37,713 bases of DNA from Brucella sp. 21LCYQ03 (GCF_023554105.1 NZ_JAMJWE010000025.1:1-37713), one strand, 5' to 3'. Shown: positions 26,103 to 33,709, counted from the first letter of the stretch. The notes: a model not told the origin generated them from the sequence alone. Made by a program: numbers and translations.

Positions 26103-28817
26103 CTAGAGAAGATGATCACCTATAAAAAGCCCACTTACTCCATTCATAGCTCCTACCATCTCAAAATTACTTAGACCAAAGTCCATACGTAATCCGGATT
26201 CCTCAATTTCCTCACGAAGTTCCTTAAATATATTTGATTGATCGCTCCAACCCATTTTTTGAGCCAGATAATAATCTGCAGCTAGACCATGACAAAGACA
26301 TAAAGATTGCTGCCTTTCTCCCAGGCGACGGCGAACAATCGCAATATCCTCTTCATATACAAGCTCAGAAATAAATGGCCTTAAAAATTTTCTGGAAAAA
26401 CCGAAGCCGATTGTTCCATGGCACCATGAGGTGTTGCAGATGTTATTATGATCCAGATCTGGCCAGCCCATTTCATTTCTGAGCGATGTCTCACGAGCGA
26501 CATTTGTCTCGATCAGACACACAGTATCTTTTTCCGCACATTCGAAATAGTTCATATAATTCGCCAAGGCAGCGGAAACACCAGCAGTCCCGTGAGCATA
26601 TCCAATAAGCGTATTTTCCCGCATCAAATTAGCGGAACGTATCTTCAATATTTGATAGGCCAGGTGAGCAACACGCTGAATTGCATCTGCTATTGGATAT
26701 TGTTTTAAAGATGAATGTAAGCGGATCAACATCATCAGCGTACCGGCAACGCCAGAAATTATATCCATCTGAAAATAGCTTTGATAATCTGTGACGGTCA
26801 ACGCATAAGCGATCTTGGGGATTTCGGTTGCTAATGTTTTCATAATTGCAACATGATTATCTTGATTAATTTCACTAAGGCCCCAAAGTGTACCGGCTGT
26901 ACCGACATAAGCACCGAGCGCCGCGGTCGGAATGTCGGTTAGCTGTCTACTGATTTGTTCTCCCAATTGAACTGAAAGATCCAGAAAATCTGTGCGCCCC
27001 AATCGACGACCAGTGATGTGGTAAGCCAACGCAATACCAGTCAGACCATCGTAAAGACTGATCTCATTAATACCAGCTCGGATAGCTTTGTTTTCTAAAG
27101 CATTGATATGGCGCCAATAAATGATCTGATTGTGTCTGCAAGCTTTCTCTTTGATAGCGTCCATCGCATAGTCTGAAAGTTCATTAAACCAGACATTATC
27201 ACTCTGAGTGCTGCGCGCTAACTTTGGTGAGGCTGCAATAGGTTCACGGGAGCTATTTAGTCCCAGTCTAACCTTGTAAGCGCAAAATGAATGATTGATA
27301 TCGTCTGTAATCAGCTTGACAACATCGTCAAGATTACGCGCCAATTGGTGTTCAAATTTTCTTAGTGGAGAGTGATGAATAGCAATATCCAACAAATCGC
27401 CATTTCCACCGATAACCCGGCCGCCCCTAAAATCAATTTCAAAATAGGGCACGTCATCATCTAAAAGTTGGGCGATCTCCGATGTGAGAATGCTATCGTC
27501 GTAATAATCGTCACATAGTACGTTTGCGTCCCGCTGCATTGTTCCTTTATGTAGAGAAACGGGGTGCCCCATGTTGTACAGTATTTTCATATACTCAACC
27601 GTCGCCCTGAAAAGAATGCGAATCCTTGAGTTTTGAAAAATATCAATTACTTTTTTTCGAAAAATTTCTTGATTATTATAGATTAGTTCAAGACTTTCGA
27701 CACATCCGTTTATAATATCGTTTGTATATTCCTGAAAATCAACAATTTGGCCGTTAATTCTGACCTCGGTTTCATTTTTACCTGTCACGAAGGCAGTCGC
27801 TTCCATTCGGAGAGTACTGCTACGCCGCTGTGGGTTAACCTGGGTTTCCAGATCTGTCTTAAGTTCTGCGGAGGCACTTAATGGGCTTGTCTCAACCTGA
27901 TCTTCATAAGCATGTGTGGGCAGAAGCAAGGAAGAATACAAATGATAATAGGTTGGATTATCTTTCTTTAACTCTGGTGTTATTGAAAACAAAGTTTCCA
28001 GATCTACAACTACAGGAAATTCTCCGTGAGCGATTACATTTTCCATGTGAAGATCGGTCGTTCCAAAGACTGATGCTAACGCGATCAGAGAGCCATAACG
28101 TCTATAATACTCATGGATTTTATCAGCGGGACACTCGAGGTGTGTGATAGTTGCGATCCAGCCGTAATCACCTTTATTTATCACCTTTGGAGCAGTATGA
28201 TTAATTGCGCTCTTTTCATTCCACCAAGTAATAAACTGTGAATACCCATCGTCTATTTGAAGGTTTCTTGGTTTATAATAAACGCTGTTCGCCGATCCAG
28301 CATGTGTGAGATAATCAATGCGGTAAGCGCACTGTAAATTACGATGAAAATCTCCAAGTGGTGTAATTTTTTGTACTTCGACAAAGACATCATCCCCATT
28401 GAGTACTAAAATAGCATCGCATATATCTTCTTCAATCCGCTTAAGAAGCCTTGATATATTTGAGCATATAAGACCCCTTTGCCGTTTCCAACGAGAATTT
28501 ATTCCTGGATACTTTTTATAGAAGGCGTCAAGATTATTTTTCTCTATAAATTTTGAGGAAAAATATTCAAACCGTTCCTCTTCGGTTTCCCCTTCTAACA
28601 AACCTCTTTTTTCAGCTTGGTTAAGCTCTAAGATCAGTGCACGTTCCCAAATTCGCGTGAGGATTGGAATGAAGGATAAATTTATGAGATCATCTAGAAC
28701 TTTAATAGAAACCAGATTTGTCGAATAAGATCTTATTTCACGTATTTCTTCAATTAAAATATTTTTATATATAAATGAAAATGCTTGTTCAAAAAATATT
28801 TCTATATCTTTATCCAC
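26103..28817 (-). CDS. Type 2 lanthipeptide synthetase (LanM family)
   Basis: LanM enzymes phosphorylate and dehydrate Ser/Thr in a small precursor and then join the products to cysteines as thioether rings. This one has 904 residues. The dehydratase domain (DUF4135, about 50-520) shows VYYKPRNLQID (lysine near 182), TDLHMENVIAHG (254-265) and VVDLETLF (270-277). The LanC-like cyclase domain (about 580-904) shows SLYDGLTGIALAYH, the YAHGTAGVSA motif (740-749) and the zinc ligands Cys799 (SWCHG) plus Cys842-His843 (LCLCHG). All are intact, so activity is likely. The start is GTG with AAGG about 10 bases upstream. It is 18 bases after the hotdog-like gene and shares its operon. Base composition is clearly AT-richer than the nos or A2M genes, which suggests transfer. 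No LanT, peptidase or immunity gene is adjacent. Confidence 0.9.
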   Translation of the reverse strand: MDKDIEIFFEQAFSFIYKNILIEEIREIRSYSTNLVSIKVLDDLINLSFIPILTRIWERALILELNQAEKRGLLEGETEEERFEYFSSKFIEKNNLDAFYKKYPGINSRWKRQRGLICSNISRLLKRIEEDICDAILVLNGDDVFVEVQKITPLGDFHRNLQCAYRIDYLTHAGSANSVYYKPRNLQIDDGYSQFITWWNEKSAINHTAPKVINKGDYGWIATITHLECPADKIHEYYRRYGSLIALASVFGTTDLHMENVIAHGEFPVVVDLETLFSITPELKKDNPTYYHLYSSLLLPTHAYEDQVETSPLSASAELKTDLETQVNPQRRSSTLRMEATAFVTGKNETEVRINGQIVDFQEYTNDIINGCVESLELIYNNQEIFRKKVIDIFQNSRIRILFRATVEYMKILYNMGHPVSLHKGTMQRDANVLCDDYYDDSILTSEIAQLLDDDVPYFEIDFRGGRVIGGNGDLLDIAIHHSPLRKFEHQLARNLDDVVKLITDDINHSFCAYKVRLGLNSSREPIAASPKLARSTQSDNVWFNELSDYAMDAIKEKACRHNQIIYWRHINALENKAIRAGINEISLYDGLTGIALAYHITGRRLGRTDFLDLSVQLGEQISRQLTDIPTAALGAYVGTAGTLWGLSEINQDNHVAIMKTLATEIPKIAYALTVTDYQSYFQMDIISGVAGTLMMLIRLHSSLKQYPIADAIQRVAHLAYQILKIRSANLMRENTLIGYAHGTAGVSAALANYMNYFECAEKDTVCLIETNVARETSLRNEMGWPDLDHNNICNTSWCHGTIGFGFSRKFLRPFISELVYEEDIAIVRRRLGERQQSLCLCHGLAADYYLAQKMGWSDQSNIFKELREEIEESGLRMDFGLSNFEMVGAMNGVSGLFIGDHLL

Positions 28818-28835
28818 GTATAAAATACCTTATCT

Positions 28836-29258
28836 TTATTTTAAAAAGACATCTATATCAATCAGGAAATCCGCACAGTTTCCATTAATACTTCCGGTAA
28901 AATCAAAACTTAATTTTCGGTCATTATTAATATTGCAATTATAATTAGCATCCAGAAAAACAAGACGATTTGGCCTTATAGGGCGATGAAACTCCCAGTT
29001 TATGCGTTTAAGAAACAAAAAACGAAACAACTGCCCCTGCTCAGCCAGTAAGTATGAGCAAGTTTGTAAACCAAGGCTTTGTGTTGCACGATCAAGCAAA
29101 AGAAATGGCAAATTAAAACGATCTAGTGTCTGAAATTTAAAAACATAGGAAATTTGAGAAGCATTAATATTAGCTTTGACCAAATCAAATTTTTCAGACG
29201 CAAAATCAGTATGAAAGTAATGATACGCATGTTTATTGAGCAACTCGACTAGCGGCAC
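28836..29258 (-). CDS. Small hotdog-fold-like protein in the lanthipeptide operon
   Basis: This protein of about 140 residues has an unknown role. Its layout resembles FabZ/AfsA-type hotdog proteins. A central helix (PFLLLDRATQSLGLQTCSYL) stands where FabZ has its catalytic-Glu helix, with Asp in place of Glu. A strand pair (KRINWEFHRPIRPNRLVFLD) matches the FabZ 'ARFRRPVRPGDQL' region, and a last antiparallel strand pair follows. The FabZ GHFPG loop with its histidine is missing, so ordinary dehydratase activity is doubtful. The frame opens at a TTG (29273), but GTG 29258 has AGGA at 7 bases and is preferred. It sits between the precursor and lanM genes, so it may bind or act on the precursor, or add an acyl-type group; this is inference. 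The fold call is by eye only. Confidence 0.65.
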   Translation of the reverse strand: MPLVELLNKHAYHYFHTDFASEKFDLVKANINASQISYVFKFQTLDRFNLPFLLLDRATQSLGLQTCSYLLAEQGQLFRFLFLKRINWEFHRPIRPNRLVFLDANYNCNINNDRKLSFDFTGSINGNCADFLIDIDVFLK

Positions 29259-29281
29259 TTTTAAATCCTGCAATAAATTGA

Positions 29282-29309
29282 CCGGGGTGGCAGAAAAGTG
29301 CCACCCCGG
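29282..29309 (-). terminator. Strong hairpin between precursor gene and downstream operon
   Basis: A perfect 11-bp GC-rich stem, CCGGGGTGGCA against TGCCACCCCGG, has a 6-base loop. On the minus strand it is followed by TCAATTTATT, which is only moderately U-rich. It lies 28 bases after the precursor stop and 23 bases before the next start. Such partial terminators after lanthipeptide precursor genes let the short precursor mRNA outnumber the enzyme message. It could also protect the 3' end. Confidence 0.7.
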
Positions 29310-29337
29310 CTACGTTCAGTTACTCATGAAGCTAAGT

Positions 29338-29475
29338 TTAGCAGCCTTGCCCACAGCTTGAGCATGCTGCACTTCCGCAGCTATTATCACTGCACAGGTC
29401 GGTGGAGCGCTTGAATGCAAGCTTTTCACCCACAACTTCGGAGGCAAGTTCAATATCTAGAAATGAAGTAATCAT
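29338..29475 (-). CDS. Lanthipeptide precursor peptide (LanA)
   Basis: This tiny gene of 45 codons starts ATG, with AAAGGA about 8 bases upstream. The first part is an acidic, cysteine-free leader (MITSFLDIELASEVVGEK and then LAFKR). The last 22 residues form a core rich in Ser and Cys: STDLCSDNSC, then GSAACSSCGQGC. The core holds five cysteines (28, 33, 38, 41, 45) and seven Ser/Thr, enough for up to five thioether rings, and it contains no aromatic residues. LanM substrates have exactly this split of acidic leader and Ser/Thr/Cys core. No double-glycine cleavage site is evident, so the leader cut site is unknown. It is the first gene of the cassette on the same strand as the hotdog-like gene and lanM, and is followed by a strong hairpin. 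Confidence 0.85.
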   Translation of the reverse strand: MITSFLDIELASEVVGEKLAFKRSTDLCSDNSCGSAACSSCGQGC

Positions 29476-29570
29476 TAATAATAATCCTTTGTAAAATAAC
29501 GACTAAACGTGCCATTTGGGTAAGCCAAAATGGCGACGGAATGCATCTTATTAAACCTATTTTTATCCAT
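29475..29570 (-). CDS. Possible 31-residue leader frame overlapping the precursor start
   Basis: An ATG-started frame of 31 codons ends in TAA that overlaps the precursor ATG (TAATG), a layout seen in translational coupling. A G-rich stretch (GGGGG) lies just 3 bases before its ATG, which is rather close. The product is basic at the N-terminus and rich in aromatic residues (AYPNGTFSRYFTKDYY). It contains an inverted repeat at 29511-29534. I do not recognise it; it may be a regulatory leader peptide or chance. Confidence 0.25.
   Translation of the reverse strand: MDKNRFNKMHSVAILAYPNGTFSRYFTKDYY
29511..29534. promoter_or_regulatory. Inverted repeat upstream of the lanthipeptide precursor
   Basis: Arms GCCATTTGG and CCAAAATGGC (one bulged base) are separated by 5 bases. 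They lie 36-60 bases before the precursor start. It could be an operator or an mRNA hairpin that governs precursor translation. Confidence 0.35.
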
Positions 29571-29873
29571 CTACCCCCATATCGAGGGCATCAAAATTGC
29601 TTTCCCCTAAACAACAATTATGAGTAACTGGAAAGGAAACCCAGAGTGCACGCTCTTAGTGTGGCGAGTTGAGTTTTGGGTTACCCCAGAAAAGGAGCGG
29701 AATATGACATAGGAATTTTAAGAAGCTGTGCTGTTAAAGAGAAGTTTCGTAATTTGAGTCCCAATGGGTATGGATGATATCTTCATCGCTAAACTTGTGC
29801 GTTTGGACTGCCCAGCTTTAGTTGTGCTGCATAAATTGGATTTGAACGGAGCACCGCGTAATTATTGACTTAT
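29571..29873. other. Intergenic region holding the presumed lan promoter
   Basis: No intact gene is seen. The DNA holds short inverted words, such as AACCCA/TGGGTT between about 29638 and 29682. The promoter for the lan cassette should be here, but I could not define it with confidence. Confidence 0.4.
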
Positions 29874-30040
29874 TTATGCGATGAGAGCTTCGAATAGTTG
29901 TTTGAGCATCTTTTGAATGAGTTCAATCTCTAAGAGTTTGATGCCGGCTGAGATTTGGCTTTTGAAACTTGGCATGGCACGTGCGCGTCGTTTGATACAA
30001 TGACGATCCTGCTCAGTCATATCGCCATTGCTATCAATCG
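29874..30040 (-). pseudogene. IS6-family transposase remnant (C-terminal part)
   Basis: On the minus strand about 55 codons read TEQDRHCIKRRARAMPSFKS followed by AGIKLLEIELIQKM and end in TAA. IS6-family transposases end in a similar 'DHRxIKRRxRxMxGFKS ... AxxTLxGIELxxMxRKxQ' pattern that includes the last part of the DDE domain. The upstream parts of the gene are gone. It lies just upstream of the lan cassette and may mark the edge of an acquired segment. Confidence 0.55.
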
Positions 30041-30353
30041 GAAAAATTTTCTAATCGCCTGTTACACAATATCAAGGCATCGGTGAGGAATGACGACGTG
30101 CTAGTCTTAGCGGACAAGGGCTCTTATAATAGCATGTCCAACACCCGATCGACCTCCGTTCGCAAGGCTCATGACACCATTTTTTGCATCCGAAGCCTTA
30201 TTTATGCCTGTTTTCCTCGAGGCCCCATCACTCGGTTTTTGTGACAAATCGGCGTGTTCAGAAAGAAAAACGTGTGGCGCCGATGAAAGTAACTCTTATT
30301 ATAGGTCAAAACTGGTATAAAGTCCGCGTGAGGAGAACAAGAGGCGGGTTGTC
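30041..30353. other. Decayed DNA before the PilZ gene
   Basis: A short plus-strand stretch around 30088-30130 reads VLVLADKGSYNS, reminiscent of the 'LADRGYxN' region of IS1182/IS5-like transposases. It is too short to call. The rest holds only the presumed promoter of the PilZ gene. Confidence 0.3.
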
Positions 30354-30689
30354 ATGGTACGCAAAAAGCCATCAAGTGAGCGGCGTAAAGAGGAACGGCA
30401 ACAAACACGATTAAGGTCTGGTAAGATTGTTGATCTTGAAGGGCGCTTTATTATTGAATGTCAGTTCAGAGATATTGCACCGCATGGCGCCCGGTTAAGC
30501 ACCGTAGATGTGCCAAACCTGCCAGAACGTTTTTGGCTATTTGACGATTTTTATGCCCGAGCATTGTTGGCACAGGTTGTTTGGCGAGCGAATTGTGAAA
30601 TTGGCGTACAGTTGATTTCTGATACAACCGTAGTCGTGCTCGACGAAGAGCGTTTGCGCCAGCTCGCTGGCAAATACCACTCGCTATGA
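30354..30689 (+). CDS. PilZ-domain protein
   Basis: This is a single-domain protein of 111 residues. PilZ domains bind cyclic di-GMP through an N-terminal RxxxR and a (D/N)xSxxG motif. Here the basic segment SSERRKEERQQTRLRSGKIV supplies the arginines, and FRDIAPHGARLS supplies D-x-A-x-x-G, with Ala in place of the usual Ser. Binding of cyclic di-GMP may therefore be weak or absent. The start has a GAGGCGGG ribosome binding site. It stands alone between the IS debris and the replication module, with no partner gene that would name its target. Confidence 0.75.
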   Translation: MVRKKPSSERRKEERQQTRLRSGKIVDLEGRFIIECQFRDIAPHGARLSTVDVPNLPERFWLFDDFYARALLAQVVWRANCEIGVQLISDTTVVVLDEERLRQLAGKYHSL

Positions 30690-30761
30690 GCGGATTTTTG
30701 CTGTCTTGGCAGCTTAGCATCATCGCGCACGTTATAACTACCATAAAATTTGAGAAAAATT

Positions 30762-31115
30762 TTATCGCTGACAAAGAATCTTAAATCGCACTGTTAGCTT
30801 CTTACTAATTCTTGAAACAACTGTATAAACCAGTTTTATAACCATATAGCTGTTGACTGATCGCCAGGTCTTGCTCGCCATAATTATCTCGTAGTGTTGC
30901 AAATCCCAATTTGAAGCTAAGTCCAACATCGCGCTTTTTGACATTGAAATCATCCACAAGCTACGCAAACTACAAGGTATCTTTTCGGCGTCCAATACAC
31001 TTTCTGTCAAATAACGGTTGTAGGAATTCACTGCATGAATCTGTGAAAACGTAAAGTTTGCTCTGCTCAAATCGAATTTTTGCAACATAACCGTTTTTAA
31101 CTGGCCCAACATCAT
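30762..31115 (-). CDS. Hypothetical protein following repC
   Basis: This frame of 117 residues overlaps the repC stop by an ATGA junction (MMLGQLKTVM...), which suggests coupled translation. The product is basic, with a C-terminal tail rich in Lys and Arg (VSRISKKLTVRFK). No family is recognised. It could be the start of an old gene or a chance frame; the operon-like overlap is the main support. Confidence 0.35.
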   Translation of the reverse strand: MMLGQLKTVMLQKFDLSRANFTFSQIHAVNSYNRYLTESVLDAEKIPCSLRSLWMISMSKSAMLDLASNWDLQHYEIIMASKTWRSVNSYMVIKLVYTVVSRISKKLTVRFKILCQR

Positions 31116-32302
31116 TGCAAATGCCGGCGCTTGCTACAAAGAGCACCGCTCATCAAAGATTTTACACAGAAACCACCATCTGCAGCTTTTTCGATGAGAA
31201 TGCGCAGATAGCCGCTTATTGACCTGATCTCGCTATATCTCTGCAACAGATAAGCGATAGTGATTGCCGTTGTTTCTCTTCCTAATACTTTTAAAGCGAA
31301 TTGATGAAGTCGGGGATCAATGCCGATAAATCCGCTTACCTTATCTGTCGTATCAATGAGATGTTGCCACTGAGAGATTGGCTGAAGAGCATAGCTCGCT
31401 ATTTCTGGACACGCCCGAAGTACGAAATCGAGAGTTATGTTCTTCTCTGGTATCCGATTGATTATGAGAGAAGTCGGTTTTGTTTCCAGTTCTGCTATGC
31501 TTCTATCAGTATATGAATCTGGTTTTGATTCAATATGATGCCGCTCATTTTGAGATTCAATGCCGCTCAATTCCCGACTTTTATTATTATTTTTCAACAT
31601 ATTATCTATGTTCTTATAAATGTGTTGTAGTTTCAGGATTAATTCATTTAGTTCATCTTCACTGGCACGGCGTGGAATTGTGTCCACGACAGTTCTGAAA
31701 ATTGTACTGATATCAGTCCATGAACCGTTGAGTTTTTGTTTAATTGCGAATTCAAGGGTTTTTGCGATGTCTCTACGCAGCAAAGTCAGCTTCTCACGTA
31801 ATTCACGCAGCAAAGCTTTTTCAGATTTAACCTGTTCTGCTGCCGCTTCAATTTCATCTTTACGAATGAGCAGAGGGGTGAGGCTGAAACCAAAGGCAAT
31901 TTTAATCTCACCAGTTTTGGTCCGGCGCGTGTAACGCTTGCCATTTGGGCTGTCCTGGCGCGTAATGAAACCCGCCTCGACCAGCGCTGCAAGATGTCTG
32001 CGCAATGTCGCCTCGGCCATGCCATGCGCACGCAACGACAGCTGCTTGTTGGAAGGAAAGACAACGAGACTATTTGTTTCGTTGAGTATGTTTTCCGGAT
32101 AAAATGATAGCAATGCAGACAAAACTGCAAGCGTACGATCGTTGAGATCGAAGACGCTCTTTCCTTCGCAAAGCCAGCGGTGAAGCTGCCATTTATCGAT
32201 AGCTGACTTTTTCGATGGTTCTTGCGCTTTTTGCTGCATTGCCAGCAAGGCATGAGTCATCTCTTGACGCCCAAAAGGCGTCAAACCAAATTGAGGTTCC
32301 AT
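31112..32302 (-). CDS. repC: RepC, replication initiator of a repABC replicon
   Basis: RepC starts DNA replication by binding an origin that usually lies inside its own gene. The 396 residues begin with the typical TPFGRQEMTHALL segment. A winged-helix region follows, with SLRAHGMAEATLRRHLAALV and EAGFITRQDSPNGKRYTRR. A long coiled-coil-like helix and the C-terminal RepC domain (LDFVLRACPEIASYA) complete it. The start at 32302 has AAGG at 9 bases. Its level is expected to be held down by the counter-transcribed RNA at 32398-32453. It is the last gene of the repABC operon. Confidence 0.93.
   Translation of the reverse strand: MEPQFGLTPFGRQEMTHALLAMQQKAQEPSKKSAIDKWQLHRWLCEGKSVFDLNDRTLAVLSALLSFYPENILNETNSLVVFPSNKQLSLRAHGMAEATLRRHLAALVEAGFITRQDSPNGKRYTRRTKTGEIKIAFGFSLTPLLIRKDEIEAAAEQVKSEKALLRELREKLTLLRRDIAKTLEFAIKQKLNGSWTDISTIFRTVVDTIPRRASEDELNELILKLQHIYKNIDNMLKNNNKSRELSGIESQNERHHIESKPDSYTDRSIAELETKPTSLIINRIPEKNITLDFVLRACPEIASYALQPISQWQHLIDTTDKVSGFIGIDPRLHQFALKVLGRETTAITIAYLLQRYSEIRSISGYLRILIEKAADGGFCVKSLMSGALCSKRRHLQ
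31560..31640. other. AT-rich segment inside repC, candidate origin
   Basis: This stretch has runs such as TTTTATTATTATTTTTC and is the most AT-rich part of the repC coding region. In studied repABC plasmids the origin of replication is an AT-rich segment within repC. The assignment follows from that precedent; no direct repeats were confirmed. Confidence 0.35.
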
Positions 32303-32362
32303 TTTCTTTCACCTTCTACAAGGCAAAAGAGGTCCAACCGCCGAAAATGACGCTTATTACAC

Positions 32363-32391
32363 TTGACAGTGATTCGTAGATTTGCGATTCT
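32363..32391 (+). promoter_or_regulatory. Promoter of the counter-transcribed RNA
   Basis: A perfect -35 box TTGACA (32363-32368) is followed, after a 17-base spacer, by a weak -10 GATTCT (32386-32391). It points away from repC into the repB-repC gap, as expected for the incompatibility RNA of repABC operons. Confidence 0.55.
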
Positions 32392-32397
32392 CTAGCT

Positions 32398-32453
32398 GCT
32401 AAACGAATGAGAAGGGCTTCCACGCGGCGACGTTTTGGGGGCCTTTTTCTTTT
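32398..32453 (+). ncRNA. repABC counter-transcribed RNA (incompatibility RNA)
   Basis: This antisense RNA, predicted at about 55 bases, pairs with the repC leader and lowers RepC synthesis, so it sets copy number. It has a promoter just upstream and a terminator stem AAGGGCTTC (32412-32420) / GGGGCCTTT (32438-32446, with G-U pairs) that runs into a T-rich tract to 32453. The loop region CCACGCGGCGACGTTTT resembles the conserved segment of known ctRNAs of alphaproteobacterial repABC plasmids. Ends are estimated. Confidence 0.75.
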
Positions 32454-32654
32454 GCTTCGATTTCCTTTTCCGTTGCTGTTGCAAGTGACCATCACCCACA
32501 ATCGATAAGATTTACGCTTTAAACGAGCGCACGCGATGAGTTTCTCTCGCTCGTCAAGCACATTGCGTAATCATACTGCATGCAATGCGCTTTTATCCGA
32601 AGTGTCGACACATGATTAAATGGATTTCCATTTGCAGCTGTGTATCGAGCTTAA

Positions 32655-33641
32655 TCATTTTTCCTCATCTCTGAATGAAGCATAAAGTGTATCAAGGTTA
32701 CGCGAAATCCATTCAGCAAAACGTGGGCCGTTCTGTGCACCAAGTGATAGTGTTGCCGTCTTACCTGTTTTTTTAACCAGTACATTGACGCTTTTATCTT
32801 CTGGTGCCCATAAAGCCCCTGCCCGAGCGACAGCCTTCGTTACAGGCTTTTTCTGACCGGTACCTTTCAGATTACTATAAAGTTGCTCAAAACGTGCTGG
32901 GGACTGTTCTTCCTTAAAAGATACAGTTTCAATCAGCGCACGTGCTGCATCGGCTTTGCCTGGCATTTCGATGAGTTTACGCAGTTCCAGCCAGCGATCA
33001 CGTCCGATGCCCTTTGCTGCACCGATCGCAATTAGCATATTCTCTGGGATGACCCGCGGGATTGTCAGCATTTTGGATAATGTTTGATAGTCGATTGATA
33101 ATGCTGCCTGAATCGCCTCGCGGCTAAACCCCATTTCTTCGAGGCGGGCAGCAAACAGAACACGTTCAATAAAGCTAAGGTTTGCGCGTGCTGAATTTTC
33201 CTGACCCTGACTTAGTATGTGTTCAAGGTCTTCAATTGGCTTAACGACAGCTTTTACCTTAATGCCCAGCTCGCGCGCAACGCTGGCACGGCGATGGCCA
33301 AATACTATCATATACCGCCCGTCGGCTTTTGGATGCGGACGCACAAGTATTGGACTATCCTGGCCCCTTTCCCGGATGGCTTCGAGAAGCTCGTCATACT
33401 CTTGATCATTCGATTCTGGCAGACGATCAGCTATGAACGAGACATCAAGAATTGAAGGGTCAAGCTCAACGATAGCATCGCCGTCGAGCTTCTGTGAAGC
33501 CTGTTTTGCCAGTTCATCAATCGATGCGGAAAGAGACTTCGCAGCACCAAAGCGACGCGTCACATTATCGGCAGGTGCATCAGCTTCTACTTTGGCTGTT
33601 TGCTCACGCATGACGCTTTCAAAAATGTTCTTTCGTGCCAT
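32655..33641 (-). CDS. repB: RepB, ParB-type partition protein
   Basis: RepB binds parS sites and, with RepA, segregates the replicon. The 328 residues have the ParB/Srx N-terminal domain with the box VFGHRRASVARELGIKVKAV (arginines of the CTP-binding GxRR region). A helix-turn-helix centre (SREAIQAALSIDYQTLSKML) and a C-terminal RepB domain follow. The ATG has GAGG at 8 bases. It lies 64 bases after repA; the gap holds a parS-like palindrome. Confidence 0.94.
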   Translation of the reverse strand: MARKNIFESVMREQTAKVEADAPADNVTRRFGAAKSLSASIDELAKQASQKLDGDAIVELDPSILDVSFIADRLPESNDQEYDELLEAIRERGQDSPILVRPHPKADGRYMIVFGHRRASVARELGIKVKAVVKPIEDLEHILSQGQENSARANLSFIERVLFAARLEEMGFSREAIQAALSIDYQTLSKMLTIPRVIPENMLIAIGAAKGIGRDRWLELRKLIEMPGKADAARALIETVSFKEEQSPARFEQLYSNLKGTGQKKPVTKAVARAGALWAPEDKSVNVLVKKTGKTATLSLGAQNGPRFAEWISRNLDTLYASFRDEEK

Positions 33642-33693
33642 TCTCTTATCCTCAAACCAGGCATAAGACTGATTTTACTTCATTATTTCAAAA

Positions 33694-33709
33694 TTAGACG
33701 GCAGTCTAA
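33694..33709. promoter_or_regulatory. parS-like palindrome at the repA stop codon
   Basis: The 16-mer TTAGACGGCAGTCTAA is palindromic except for its central four bases, and overlaps the repA stop. It shares TAGAC-n-GC-n-GTCTA with the site at 35089-35104. The known repABC parS consensus is GTTnnCnGCnGnnAAC; the inner CnGCnG is kept here but the outer GTT/AAC is changed to TTA/TAA. Location between repA and repB is usual for repABC parS. Confidence 0.65.

Noticed and set aside
30088..30130. IS1182-like transposase trace (LADKGSYN)
   Set aside because: The match is about ten residues long and could be chance.
32316..32561. An 81-codon minus-strand frame in the repB-repC gap
   Set aside because: It covers the ctRNA and its promoter in antisense, and its product is low-complexity and basic. 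The conserved feature here is the RNA, not a protein.
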